A program made the position numbers and the translations under genes. A stretch of 64,000 nucleotides of DNA from Sinobacterium norvegicum (GTDB taxonomy: Bacteria; Pseudomonadota; Gammaproteobacteria; Pseudomonadales; Sinobacteriaceae). The stretch covers positions 186,001 through 250,000 of the forward strand of contig NZ_CAKLPX010000003.1 of assembly GCF_923077115.1 (NCBI RefSeq), read 5' to 3'. Under the pieces are notes generated by a model that saw only the letters and a list, made by a program, of their open reading frames with translations, was not told the origin of the DNA and did no database searches. This document shows, in pieces, positions 32,951 to 41,988 of the stretch (the stretch's first letter is position 1; each line of letters begins with the position of its first letter).

Positions 32951-33766
32951 ATGGCTAAGATTATTGTAGTAACCTCGGGTAAAGGCGGTGTCGGTAAGAC
33001 GACAACCAGCGCTGCAATCAGTAGCGGCCTGGCACTTAGTGGCAAAAAAACGGTGGTGATTGATTTTGATATCGGCCTGCGTAATCTCGATTTGGTGATG
33101 AATTGTGAGCGTCGTGTGGTGTATGATTTTGTCAATGTAATCAATCAAGAGTCGACGTTGCATCAGGCGCTGATTAAGGATAAGCGCTGCGAAAATTTAT
33201 TTATTCTGCCAGCCTCGCAAACCCGCGACAAGGATGCCTTGACGAAAGAGGGGGTGGAGCGGATCTTAGCCGAGCTGGTCGATGACGGCTTTGAATATAT
33301 TATTTGTGACTCCCCGGCTGGTATTGAGCACGGCGCCTTTATGGCGCTATATTTTGCCGATATAGCTATTGTTGTTGCCAACCCCGAGGTTTCTTCGGTG
33401 CGTGATTCTGATCGTATCCTCGGTATTTTGCAGAGTAAATCACGCCGGGCCGAGCAGGGTAAGCGGGTCGATGAACTGCTGTTGATTACCCGCTATAATC
33501 CAGAGCGCGTTGCCAGAGGTGATATGCTGGCAATCGATGATGTGGAGGGCATACTGGCCACTAACCTGCTGGGTGTGATTCCCGAATCGGAATCCGTTTT
33601 GAAAGCCAGCAATCAGGGAGTGCCAGTTATTCATGATCAAGATAGTCGTGCTGGCTTGGCCTACCAAGACGCTGTTGGACGCTTATTGGGTGAGGAAGTG
33701 GCTCATCGCTTTATCACGGTCGAGAAAAAAGGAATTTTAAACCGTTTGTTAGGGAGAACAGCGTGA
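32951..33766 (+). CDS. minD: Septum site-determining ATPase MinD
   Basis: A 271-aa ParA-like ATPase with deviant Walker A motif SGKGGVGKTTTSAAI (about residues 9-23), Walker A' VIDFDIGLRNLDLVM and switch segment DSPAGIEHGAFMA. The C-terminal amphipathic membrane-targeting helix (KKGILNRLLGRT) is present. With ATP it binds the inner membrane and recruits MinC; MinE stimulates hydrolysis. It overlaps minE by 4 bp. Confidence 0.97.
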   Translation: MAKIIVVTSGKGGVGKTTTSAAISSGLALSGKKTVVIDFDIGLRNLDLVMNCERRVVYDFVNVINQESTLHQALIKDKRCENLFILPASQTRDKDALTKEGVERILAELVDDGFEYIICDSPAGIEHGAFMALYFADIAIVVANPEVSSVRDSDRILGILQSKSRRAEQGKRVDELLLITRYNPERVARGDMLAIDDVEGILATNLLGVIPESESVLKASNQGVPVIHDQDSRAGLAYQDAVGRLLGEEVAHRFITVEKKGILNRLLGRTA

Positions 33767-34020
33767 GCCTCATCGACTACTTTGTCAGTCACAAGAAAGA
33801 CAGTGCCACTATTGCCAAGGAGCGGTTACAGATCATTGTTGCCCATGAGCGCAGTCGTCGGCATCAGCCGAGTTACCTGCCGCAGTTGCAGCAGGAGTTG
33901 CTGGCTGTGATACGGAAATATGCCGAGGTTGACCAGCAGGACATCGACGTTAAAGTCGATCAAAGTGATGGTTGTTCGGTGTTGGAACTGAATGTGACAC
34001 TGCCTGGGCGTGCCGACTAG
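33763..34020 (+). CDS. minE: Cell division topological specificity factor MinE
   Basis: An 85-aa protein with an N-terminal membrane-binding and anti-MinCD helix (SLIDYFVSHKKDSATIAKER) and the C-terminal dimerisation domain with LPQLQQELLAVIRKY and VLELNVTLP. The length is normal. It starts at a GTG within the last codons of minD, so translation is probably coupled. The GTG-TGA overlap is typical of this operon. It is convergent with dusC, with 4 bp between stops. Confidence 0.95.
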   Translation: MSLIDYFVSHKKDSATIAKERLQIIVAHERSRRHQPSYLPQLQQELLAVIRKYAEVDQQDIDVKVDQSDGCSVLELNVTLPGRAD

Positions 34021-34024
34021 TCCG

Positions 34025-34975
34025 TTAATTCAGCTGTTGTTGTAGCAGGCGGAGAATCTCTGCAGAATCATTCATCCGCTTGACCGCCTCGAAGGTTGCT
34101 GCCGCCTCACTGTATTGCTCCTGCATATACATCAACCACTGTTTGGTGCGGTTGCCGGCATGCTTGCTGGGGTAGGCTTCAATATTGATTTGCTGGAGCC
34201 TGATTAGCAGCGGTAATATCTGTTGCCATTGCATCGGTTGGTAGTCGAGCCCGAGTCGTTGGGCTTTGATCATCATCGGCAGGTCGGGGCAGGCAATGAC
34301 GCCCCTGCCTAGCATGATATCGCGGCTGCCGGTTTGTTTACGGCACTGCAGGTAATCTTGGTAGTTCCAGACCTCGCCATTGGCGATAATATTAATCGGC
34401 CAGTCGCCGGCGTTGATCATATGCCAGTGTGCCGGGGGCTGGTAGGCCTGCTTGCGGGTGCGAGCATGGATACAGAGTTCATTGGCGCCGCCGTTGATAA
34501 TGGCCTGAATATTGTCGTTGAAATTATCACTGTCATTAAAGCCTAGGCGAATTTTAACCGTCACAGGGACTGCGTCATCCACCGCTTGGCGGGTACGGGC
34601 AACAATTTGCTCAACCAGTGCCGGTTCTTCTAATAAGATGGAGCCGCCGCGGTGGTTGCACACTGATTTAGCCGGGCAGCCAAAGTTGATATCGATACCA
34701 GCGGCGCCTCTGTCGGCGGCGAGAGCGGCGCTTTGGGCCATTAATTGCGGGTCGCTACCGAGTAACTGTAAATAGACGGGGATACCGCCGGCCGTATGGC
34801 CGCCACGATGAATTTCAGGGTAGATGGTGTTGAGCCGCTTGTTGTTCAGCGGGGTCTGGGTGACACGGGCAAATTCGGTCACGCAGCGATCGATGCCACC
34901 CAGGCTTGATAGCAGGTCTCGCATGGTGTGATCGAGTACGCCGTCCATCGGCGCCAACATAATTTGACTGTTCAT
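34025..34975 (-). CDS. dusC: tRNA-dihydrouridine(16) synthase DusC
   Basis: A 316-aa FMN-dependent enzyme that reduces a uridine in the tRNA D loop. The start IMLAPMDGVLDHTMRDLLSS, the catalytic cysteine in NFGCPAKSVCNHRGGS (about residues 93-108) and the segments LGFNDSDNF and ANGEVWNYQDYLQC match DusC (U16) better than DusA or DusB. The ATG at 34975 puts the barrel start at the N-terminus; an in-frame start seven codons earlier is possible. It is convergent with minE and divergent from the oad operon. Confidence 0.87.
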   Translation of the reverse strand: MNSQIMLAPMDGVLDHTMRDLLSSLGGIDRCVTEFARVTQTPLNNKRLNTIYPEIHRGGHTAGGIPVYLQLLGSDPQLMAQSAALAADRGAAGIDINFGCPAKSVCNHRGGSILLEEPALVEQIVARTRQAVDDAVPVTVKIRLGFNDSDNFNDNIQAIINGGANELCIHARTRKQAYQPPAHWHMINAGDWPINIIANGEVWNYQDYLQCRKQTGSRDIMLGRGVIACPDLPMMIKAQRLGLDYQPMQWQQILPLLIRLQQINIEAYPSKHAGNRTKQWLMYMQEQYSEAAATFEAVKRMNDSAEILRLLQQQLN

Positions 34976-35049
34976 GAGTACTGCTAATGCCTGCAATGGT
35001 TGGCCGATAGATCGATATCGGCTATAAGCGCGGCATTATAGCCTAAATA

Positions 35050-35131
35050 TTGACAGTGGGCGGTAAAATGCGTCATTATAATGACAGCGCTGTCAAAACT
35101 ACATTACTGCGGGTTTTAGTAGTTTTTTTAC
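35050..35131 (+). promoter_or_regulatory. oad operon promoter region with 14-bp palindrome
   Basis: TATAAT (35077-35082) is directly followed by the perfect palindrome TGACAGCGCTGTCA (35082-35095). TTGACA at 35050-35055 is 21 bp from the -10, too long for a normal pair, so the -35 is unclear. Downstream, AAAACTAC (35095-35102) and GTAGTTTT (35119-35126) form a stem followed by T residues, which could act as an attenuator-like hairpin. The palindrome at +1 would suit a repressor of oadGAB. Confidence 0.45.
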
Positions 35132-35243
35132 AAGCTTTTTTACCGTTTGATTACAACAATAATAGCCTGTACAGTGACGCAATAATCCACTTGGAATAAC
35201 TGTTATCGCCAGTCATGGTGCATAGCGGCAGGAAAGAGAGTCA

Positions 35244-35489
35244 ATGCAACAGACAGTATTACAGCAGGGCGTCGACCTGATGCTTTTCGGCATGGGGTCA
35301 GTTTTTGTCTTCTTGACCATTCTGGTCATTGTTACCAAGATTATGTCGGCGATTGTGCAGCGTGTAGCGCCAGAGAAAACCCTGGTGACGACTGCGTCAG
35401 CTAGACCGACTGCGGCCCCTGCCGTTGACCCTAAACTCACGGCGGCAATCACAACGGCTATTCATCAATACCGTAAAAAACACAAATAG
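35244..35489 (+). CDS. oadG: Oxaloacetate decarboxylase gamma subunit
   Basis: An 81-aa small membrane subunit. A single N-terminal helix (LMLFGMGSVFVFLTILVIVTKIM, about residues 11-33) is followed by a Pro/Ala-rich linker (ASARPTAAPAVDPKLTAAI) and a C-terminal ITTAIHQYRKKHK tail. In OadGAB this subunit holds the complex together and carries a zinc site near its C-terminus. It is first in the typical gamma-alpha-beta gene order. Confidence 0.88.
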   Translation: MQQTVLQQGVDLMLFGMGSVFVFLTILVIVTKIMSAIVQRVAPEKTLVTTASARPTAAPAVDPKLTAAITTAIHQYRKKHK

Positions 35490-35539
35490 ATTGCCCTGTT
35501 CGTCAGAATTGAAAATTACTCGTTAGAAGGTTGAATACC

Positions 35540-37321
35540 ATGAATGATAAGAAGCCGTTAGGCATTACCGATGTTGTATTACGTGATGCTCATCAGTCCT
35601 TATTTGCCACGCGTCTACGTATTGACGACATGCTACCTATTGCCGAGAAGCTCGATAAGATCGGCTTCTGGTCTTTGGAGACATGGGGTGGTGCAACCTT
35701 CGACTCCTGTATTCGCTACCTAGGTGAAGATCCATGGGAGCGCCTGCGTCTTTTGAAAGAGGCGATGCCTAATACGCCACAGCAGATGTTGTTCCGCGGC
35801 CAGAACATTTTGGGCTACCGTCATTACGCCGACGATGTTGTTGAAAAGTTCGTCGAGCGCGCCGCTGTTAACGGTATGGATGTCTTCCGCGTCTTCGATG
35901 CGATGAATGATACCCGTAACCTAGAAACAGCCATCAAGGCGGTGAAAAAACAAGGCAAGCATGCTCAGGGCACGCTGTCATACACGGTCAGCCCGGTTCA
36001 CAATATTGATATGTGGGTTGATTTGGCCAAGCGCCAGGAAGATATGGGCGTCGACTCTGTTGTCATTAAGGATATGGCTGGTCTGCTAACGCCTTACAAT
36101 GCTTTTGAATTGGTTAGCCGCTTGAAATCTGAGACCGATTTGATGGTTCAGTTGCATGCCCATGCGACCACTGGTCTATCAACTGCCACTATTCTCAAGG
36201 CTGTTGAAGCGGGTATCGATAACGTTGATACCGCCATCTCATCAATGTCGATGACCTATGGCCACTCGCCGACAGAATCTGTTGTGTCGATGCTGCAAGG
36301 CACCGACCGCGACACCGGCTTGGATATCGAAGCGCTGGAAGATATCGCCGCTTACTTCCGTGAGGTAAGAAAGAAATACGCCAAGTTTGAAGGTTCTTTA
36401 CGTGGCGTCGATTCACGTATTCTCGTTGCTCAGGTGCCTGGTGGCATGTTGACGAATATGGAAGGTCAGCTGAAAGAGCAGGGTGCTGGCGATAAGCTGG
36501 ATGATGTGCTGGCTGAAATCCCCCGTGTTCGCGAAGACCTGGGGTTCTTGCCGCTGGTAACGCCGACCTCGCAAATTGTCGGTACCCAGGCAGTGTTAAA
36601 TGTCTTGACCGGTGAACGCTACAAGTCGATTACCAAGGAAACCGCCGGTGTGCTGAAGGGTGAATACGGCGCGGCGCCTGCTGCCGTTAACGCTGAGCTT
36701 CAGGCTCGGGTGCTTGACGGTGCTGAAGCCATCACCTGTCGCCCCGCTGATTTAATCGATGCAGAGGTCGACAAACTAACCGCTGAGCTCAAGCAGTTAG
36801 CTGGTGAGAAATCGATTACTTTGGCTGACGCTGAGATCGACGATGTATTGACCTATGCACTGTTTCCGCAGATTGGTTTGAAGTTTCTTGAAAACCGTAA
36901 TAACCCTGACGCCTTTGAACCGGTCCCGACCATTGCCGATGCGGCGCCTGTTGCTGCGGCACCTGTCGCTGCAGGTGGTGAAGAAGTCTATACCGTCACG
37001 GTCAGTGGCCAACAGTATGTTGTTCAGGTAGCTGAAGGTGGCGATGTGTCGAATATTGCACCGGTTGCTGCTGCCGCTCCTGTCGCCGCTGCAGCACCCG
37101 CCGGTGGCGGTACTGAGCCTGTTTGTGCGCCTCTTGCCGGTAACATTTTCAAGGTTAACGTCAGTGCTGGCGAGCACGTGCAGGAAGGTGACGTGATTAT
37201 CATTCTTGAAGCCATGAAGATGGAAACTGAGGTGCGTGCACCACGGGCGGGCTTGGTTGGGGCTGTATCAGTGAAAGAAGGTGATGCTGTCGCCGTTGGC
37301 GATACCTTAATCACACTATAA
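35540..37321 (+). CDS. oadA: Oxaloacetate decarboxylase alpha subunit
   Basis: A 593-aa biotin enzyme that transfers CO2 from oxaloacetate to biotin. The carboxyltransferase TIM barrel begins [21 protein letters not shown] Pro/Ala linker (about residues 470-530) leads to a C-terminal biotinyl domain with EAMKMETEV, where the Lys (about residue 560) is biotinylated. I chose the ATG at 35540, with AGAAGG nine bases upstream, over the TTG three codons earlier. The CO2 is passed to OadB. Confidence 0.95.
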   Translation: MNDKKPLGITDVVLRDAHQSLFATRLRIDDMLPIAEKLDKIGFWSLETWGGATFDSCIRYLGEDPWERLRLLKEAMPNTPQQMLFRGQNILGYRHYADDVVEKFVERAAVNGMDVFRVFDAMNDTRNLETAIKAVKKQGKHAQGTLSYTVSPVHNIDMWVDLAKRQEDMGVDSVVIKDMAGLLTPYNAFELVSRLKSETDLMVQLHAHATTGLSTATILKAVEAGIDNVDTAISSMSMTYGHSPTESVVSMLQGTDRDTGLDIEALEDIAAYFREVRKKYAKFEGSLRGVDSRILVAQVPGGMLTNMEGQLKEQGAGDKLDDVLAEIPRVREDLGFLPLVTPTSQIVGTQAVLNVLTGERYKSITKETAGVLKGEYGAAPAAVNAELQARVLDGAEAITCRPADLIDAEVDKLTAELKQLAGEKSITLADAEIDDVLTYALFPQIGLKFLENRNNPDAFEPVPTIADAAPVAAAPVAAGGEEVYTVTVSGQQYVVQVAEGGDVSNIAPVAAAAPVAAAAPAGGGTEPVCAPLAGNIFKVNVSAGEHVQEGDVIIILEAMKMETEVRAPRAGLVGAVSVKEGDAVAVGDTLITL

Positions 37322-37334
37322 TAACGGTAGTATC

Positions 37335-38639
37335 ATGGATAACTTAACAAACCTGTGGTTAAGCACAGGTATTTATCAGTTCACTGTGGGCCAGTTCTTT
37401 ATGATACTGGTCTGTCTGCTGCTGCTGTTTTTAGCGATAAAAAAAGGCTTTGAGCCTTTATTGCTCGTGCCTATTGGCTTTGGCGGCATTTTGGCCAACA
37501 TCCCTGGTGCTGGGCTTGCCTACTCGGCGGTAGAAAACGCCATTAATATGGGTGGTCCTGAGGTCATTCAGCAATTAGCCGCGACGCTGGGTGTTGCCGA
37601 TTGGGGGGATAGTCATGCGATTCTGACTGCCTATCACAACGCCTCAGCGGCAGTGCACACTACAGCAGTTCAGGTGGCTAACGACGCCACATTTGGCAAC
37701 GGCATGCTGTACAACTTCTACTCGGTGGCCATTGCCAGTGGAGTGGCTCCGTTATTGATCTTTATGGGCGTGGGTGCAATGACGGACTTTGGTCCGCTAC
37801 TGGCCAACCCAAAGACGCTGTTCCTTGGTGCTGCTGCACAGTTTGGTATCTTCGCCACCGTACTGGGTGCGGTGACGATGTCGCACTTTGGTATTATGGA
37901 TTTCACCATTTCTGATGCCGCTGCAATTGGTATTATTGGTGGTGCCGATGGCCCTACAGCGATCTATGTCTCTAGTATTTTGGCGCCTCATCTACTGGGT
38001 GCTATTGCGGTTGCTGCCTATTCATATATGGCGCTGGTACCAATGATTCAGCCGCCGATTATGCGGGCGCTGACCACCGAGGCCGAGCGCAAAATTGAGA
38101 TGGTTCAGCTGCGCCATATCAGTCGTGCCGAGAAGATTTGCTTCCCTATTGCTCTGCTCATACTGGTTGCTTTATTCTTGCCTAGTGCCGCGCCACTGCT
38201 GGGTATGTTCTGCTTCGGTAATTTGATGAAAGAATGTGGTGTAGTCGACCGTTTAAGCGATACCGCGCAAAACGCCTTGATCAACATTGTGACCATTTTC
38301 TTGGGGCTGTCTGTCGGTTCAAAATTAAGCGCCGATAAGTTTCTCGACCTCAGCACGCTCGGTATTCTCATGCTGGGTATGGTGGCCTTTGCCATTGGTA
38401 CTGCGGCCGGTGTGTTGATGGCTAAACTAATGAACAAAATTACAACGCAGCAGATCAATCCATTGATTGGTTCAGCGGGTGTGTCGGCAGTACCGATGGC
38501 AGCGCGAGTGTCAAACAAGGTCGGTTTGGAGTCGAACCCACACAACTTCCTGTTGATGCACGCAATGGGCCCTAATGTGGCTGGTGTTATCGGTTCGGCC
38601 GTGGCGGCAGGTGTGATGATTTCGTTGATTGGTGGCTAG
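37335..38639 (+). CDS. oadB: Oxaloacetate decarboxylase beta subunit (Na+ pump)
   Basis: A 434-aa integral membrane subunit that decarboxylates carboxybiotin and exports Na+. Conserved segments are [20 protein letters not shown] (about residues 35-54), [19 protein letters not shown] (about 141-159), [20 protein letters not shown] (about 196-215) with the Asp essential for Na+ coupling, and [20 protein letters not shown]. It follows oadA by 13 bp. The complex makes pyruvate and contributes a sodium gradient, in keeping with a marine habitat. Confidence 0.95.
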   Translation: MDNLTNLWLSTGIYQFTVGQFFMILVCLLLLFLAIKKGFEPLLLVPIGFGGILANIPGAGLAYSAVENAINMGGPEVIQQLAATLGVADWGDSHAILTAYHNASAAVHTTAVQVANDATFGNGMLYNFYSVAIASGVAPLLIFMGVGAMTDFGPLLANPKTLFLGAAAQFGIFATVLGAVTMSHFGIMDFTISDAAAIGIIGGADGPTAIYVSSILAPHLLGAIAVAAYSYMALVPMIQPPIMRALTTEAERKIEMVQLRHISRAEKICFPIALLILVALFLPSAAPLLGMFCFGNLMKECGVVDRLSDTAQNALINIVTIFLGLSVGSKLSADKFLDLSTLGILMLGMVAFAIGTAAGVLMAKLMNKITTQQINPLIGSAGVSAVPMAARVSNKVGLESNPHNFLLMHAMGPNVAGVIGSAVAAGVMISLIGG

Positions 38640-38657
38640 TTACTAACAGCGCAGAGG

Positions 38658-38693
38658 AAGGCGGGATGGTGATTGACCTCCCGCCTTTTTTTT
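38658..38693 (+). terminator. Terminator of the oad operon
   Basis: AAGGCGGGA pairs with TCCCGCCTT around a 12-nt loop, followed by eight T. It lies 19 bp after the oadB stop. Confidence 0.9.
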
Positions 38694-39015
38694 GTGGAAA
38701 AATCCGTATTTTCAGACTGTTATAACCGTTGTTTAATCGCGACGAAACAAACTTGGGCTACAATAGCGGCTAAGTTACCGTTGAGTGACGGTTTTATTGT
38801 TGTCATGCTGTTCGCCGGTTTGGCTTTTGTCGGCGAATAGTAATAGTATAAAAGCGTATAGCAGACCGATGATGGTGGCTTTTTCTTCATCGTGTCGCAG
38901 TATCGAGCGGGAATGTTTAAAAGCCTTATTTTTAAGTGCCAAAAACATGACACAATAGAATATAACGATAAAAAATGATGTTGGCAGGGCCGAATTAGGC
39001 TCTAGAGGAGTTAGT
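38694..39015. other. Intergenic stretch upstream of the type II secretion operon
   Basis: 322 bp between the oad terminator and gspC. No gene is supported; the minus-strand ORFs here lack ribosome-binding sites and family features. The gsp operon promoter should be here. TACAAT at about 38759 and TATAAC near 38962 are candidate -10 elements without good -35 partners. Confidence 0.4.
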
Positions 39016-39933
39016 TTGTTAAGCCGTGTTAAGGCTCTGGCAGGTGCCGAGAATAGTGACCAAATTGAGTCGTGGCTAAGGCTAACTATTATTGTTGTCG
39101 CGGTTTTTATGCTGTTGGTGGCGTTGGTTAATCTAACGTGGTCACTGGTGGCTGCAGACAATAATGCCATCGCCCCACCCGTGGCGGTAATGAATAATAG
39201 TCGCGGTGCTGTCAGTGAAAGCAATGTTGATATTAATCACCTGCAGGGCTTGGACTTTTTTGGCGAGAATGTTGCTGTTAATGAGCCGGTTATTAAAAAG
39301 GTTGAAACCAAAACAGCAGCGGTAACAAAACTGAATCTGGAGTTGAATGGGGTGATTTTGTCATCTGCCCCCGAGCTCTCAGTCGCTATTATTAGTTACC
39401 AGAAAAAGCAGAAGAACTATCAGTCAGGTGACAGCCTTCCTGGAGGAGGCCGAGTAAAACTGTTAGAGATATTCGCCGATAAGGTGTTGATTGAAAATGG
39501 CGGCAGAACTGAATCGTTATTGCTGTTTGATAAGACGAGTAAGGTGGCGACGATTACTTCGGCACCGAGAGTTGGCGCAGGTAAGACTGACGATCGCCGT
39601 AAGAATCAAGATACTCAACGGGTGCTGACGGATATGCGACAGCGGCTGCAGAAAAACCCAAGCTCATTGATGAAAATTATCAATGCCAGGCCCTACAGTG
39701 AAGATGGTCAGTTAGTGGGTTATCGGGTTGCCCCAGGGCGAGAGGTTGAAGCGTTTCAGCAACTCGGCTTTGAAAACGGTGATGTTATTACGGCGGTGAA
39801 TGGCGAGGCGATTAGCGATCCGAGTAAGCTGATGAAACTGTATAAATTGGCCGGTGAGGCTCAGCAGGTCAACCTGTCAGTCATGCGTCAGGGGCAGAGC
39901 ATCGATCTGCTCGTCGGCTTCGACACAGAATAG
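39016..39933 (+). CDS. gspC: Type II secretion protein GspC
   Basis: A 305-aa inner-membrane component of the type II secretion system that links the platform to the outer-membrane secretin. One N-terminal helix (LTIIVVAVFMLLVALVNLTW, about residues 26-46) is followed by the periplasmic HR domain (LNLELNGVILSSAPELSVAI, about 109-128) and a C-terminal PDZ domain (FENGDVITAVNGEAISDPSK, about 252-271). The start is TTG (39016), supported by AGAGGAG seven bases upstream. It is the first gene of the operon. Confidence 0.9.
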   Translation: MLSRVKALAGAENSDQIESWLRLTIIVVAVFMLLVALVNLTWSLVAADNNAIAPPVAVMNNSRGAVSESNVDINHLQGLDFFGENVAVNEPVIKKVETKTAAVTKLNLELNGVILSSAPELSVAIISYQKKQKNYQSGDSLPGGGRVKLLEIFADKVLIENGGRTESLLLFDKTSKVATITSAPRVGAGKTDDRRKNQDTQRVLTDMRQRLQKNPSSLMKIINARPYSEDGQLVGYRVAPGREVEAFQQLGFENGDVITAVNGEAISDPSKLMKLYKLAGEAQQVNLSVMRQGQSIDLLVGFDTE

Positions 39934-39984
39934 CGAGATAATAATGTATAACAACGAAGTAATGAATAATCAGGGTGTAAGCAA

Positions 39985-41988
39985 GTGAAGTTGATTTCCT
40001 ATCAAAGCGTAGCGAGAACACTGTTGATAACGGCGGCATTATTACAACCGGTGTCGTCTCTAACCGCCGCACCTGCCGATATGGCACCGCAAACCTGGAC
40101 GCTGAATTTCAATAACACCGACATTCAGGAGCTGATTCATTTTGTAGCCGATGCCACGGGTAAGACGATTATTGTCGACCCGAAAGTAACAGGCAAGGTC
40201 AAGGTTGTCTCTGTCGACCCAGTCGGTGAGGATGAGCTTTATCACCTGTTCCTGTCTGTGTTGGATGTGCACGGCTATGTCGCCGTCGAGTCCGGTGGCG
40301 CTATTCGCATCGTGCCGGCTAAATCAGGCCGTACGGAGGCGTTGCCAGTGGTTGAGACTCCGGGTGCCAACAGTGAGTACATCACCCATGTTATTCAGTT
40401 AGAGAATATTTCTGCGGCGAAACTGGTGCCTGTTTTGCGCCCGTTGGTGGCTCAGCAGTCCCATCTGGCTGCCTATGCGCCAAGTAATGCAATTATTATT
40501 GCCGACACCGCCGCAAATATTCAGCGTATTCGCCAGATTATCGATAGCATCGATCAGGCTGCTGTGGATAAAACCGACGTTGTCCAGCTCAAACATGCCT
40601 CTGCGGAAGATACCGTGAGGATGATCGAGTTACTCGATAAGGAAGATGCTGCCAGCAAGGGCGGCTCACAAAGCTCTCGGGTTAAGTTGGTGGCCGACGC
40701 TCGCACAAACAGCGTATTGATTAACGGCGATGAAATTCAGCGCAACCGTATCAAAGCCTTGGTCAAGCACTTGGATACGCCGCTGCCTACCAGTGGTAAT
40801 GCCAGGGTTATCTATCTCGAATATGCCAATGCCATCGATGTGGCGGAGGTGCTGTCAAAGGTGACGGCCAATATGTCAAAGGCATCGGCTAATAACGCCA
40901 AGGGCAAGACTGTGACACCGACAGCATCGACGGCGGTGATTGAAGCAGACGAGGCGACTAACGCATTAATCGTCACCGCCAACGCCGGCGACTTGGCAAT
41001 GATTGAAGGTATTATTGAAAAGCTGGACATACGTCGCGCCCAAGTATTGGTTGAGGCCATTATTGTTGAGCTCAGCGATGAGGATGGCAAGGATCTTGGT
41101 GTCGAATGGATGGGACAGAGCGGCGTCGGTTTTGGCAGTAACGTTTCCTCTGGCTTATTAGGCAGCATCGCCAGTGGTGTTGAGGCTGCAGACCCAACCG
41201 CTGGCCTGGCGACAGCGTTGGCGGGGACCAGAGGCGGTACCTTTGGTATTGCCGATGACGATTACGTGGCGATTATCCGCGCCCTGGAAGAGAAAACCAA
41301 CAGCAATATATTGTCGACACCCAGCCTGTTAACTCTCGATAACAGTGAGGCACAGATCGTGGTTGGTAAGGAAGTCCCGTTTACCACTGGCAGCTATACC
41401 AATGACTCGGGTGACAGTTCCAACCCCTTTACCACCATCGAGCGTAAGGATGTGGGTATTACTTTAAAAGTGACGCCGCAGATCAACGAGGGTGGCACGG
41501 TGGTATTGCAAATCTATCAGGAGATCTCCTCGTTGACCGGTGATGCGTCGAAGGTCGATGCCTCCGATATTATTACCAACAAACGTATTATTGAGACCAG
41601 TGTATTGGTCGATAATGGTGAGACGGTGGTGCTTGGTGGTTTAATTGATGAACGTCTGGATCAGGTTAACTCACAGATTCCTTTACTCGGTGATATTCCC
41701 TGGTTGGGCCGCCTGTTCCGCAGCGATGCCAATAAGGTGGTTAAGAGTAATTTGATGATTTTCCTGAAGCCCACCATTATTCGTGATGTTAACTCGATGA
41801 ATATCGCCAGCAGTAAAAAATACCGCGATATGCGTGAGATGCAGTTGGGCGACAAAGAAGAGGGTGTCGATCTGTTCGATGACGATGTGATGCCATTATT
41901 GCCTACTTGGGAAAAGCAGATTCAACGCCTCGATGAAATCCGCGCTGAAGAGTTAGAGCAAGACCCAGAGCAGCAGGAAGAGCAGTAA
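39985..41988 (+). CDS. gspD: Type II secretion secretin GspD
   Basis: A 667-aa outer-membrane secretin. The signal peptide covers about residues 1-28, then N0 (NFNNTDIQELIHFVADATGK), N1-N3 ring domains (LENISAAKLVPVLRPLVAQQ; LKHASAEDTVRMIELLD; LEYANAIDVAEVLSKVTANM) and the C-terminal secretin barrel (SILSTPSLLTLDNSEAQIVV, VLGGLIDERLDQVNSQIPLL). A charged tail rich in Glu and Gln ends the protein. GTG start with AGGG about ten bases upstream. It forms the exit pore for folded exoproteins and overlaps gspE by one base. Confidence 0.95.
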   Translation: MKLISYQSVARTLLITAALLQPVSSLTAAPADMAPQTWTLNFNNTDIQELIHFVADATGKTIIVDPKVTGKVKVVSVDPVGEDELYHLFLSVLDVHGYVAVESGGAIRIVPAKSGRTEALPVVETPGANSEYITHVIQLENISAAKLVPVLRPLVAQQSHLAAYAPSNAIIIADTAANIQRIRQIIDSIDQAAVDKTDVVQLKHASAEDTVRMIELLDKEDAASKGGSQSSRVKLVADARTNSVLINGDEIQRNRIKALVKHLDTPLPTSGNARVIYLEYANAIDVAEVLSKVTANMSKASANNAKGKTVTPTASTAVIEADEATNALIVTANAGDLAMIEGIIEKLDIRRAQVLVEAIIVELSDEDGKDLGVEWMGQSGVGFGSNVSSGLLGSIASGVEAADPTAGLATALAGTRGGTFGIADDDYVAIIRALEEKTNSNILSTPSLLTLDNSEAQIVVGKEVPFTTGSYTNDSGDSSNPFTTIERKDVGITLKVTPQINEGGTVVLQIYQEISSLTGDASKVDASDIITNKRIIETSVLVDNGETVVLGGLIDERLDQVNSQIPLLGDIPWLGRLFRSDANKVVKSNLMIFLKPTIIRDVNSMNIASSKKYRDMREMQLGDKEEGVDLFDDDVMPLLPTWEKQIQRLDEIRAEELEQDPEQQEEQ

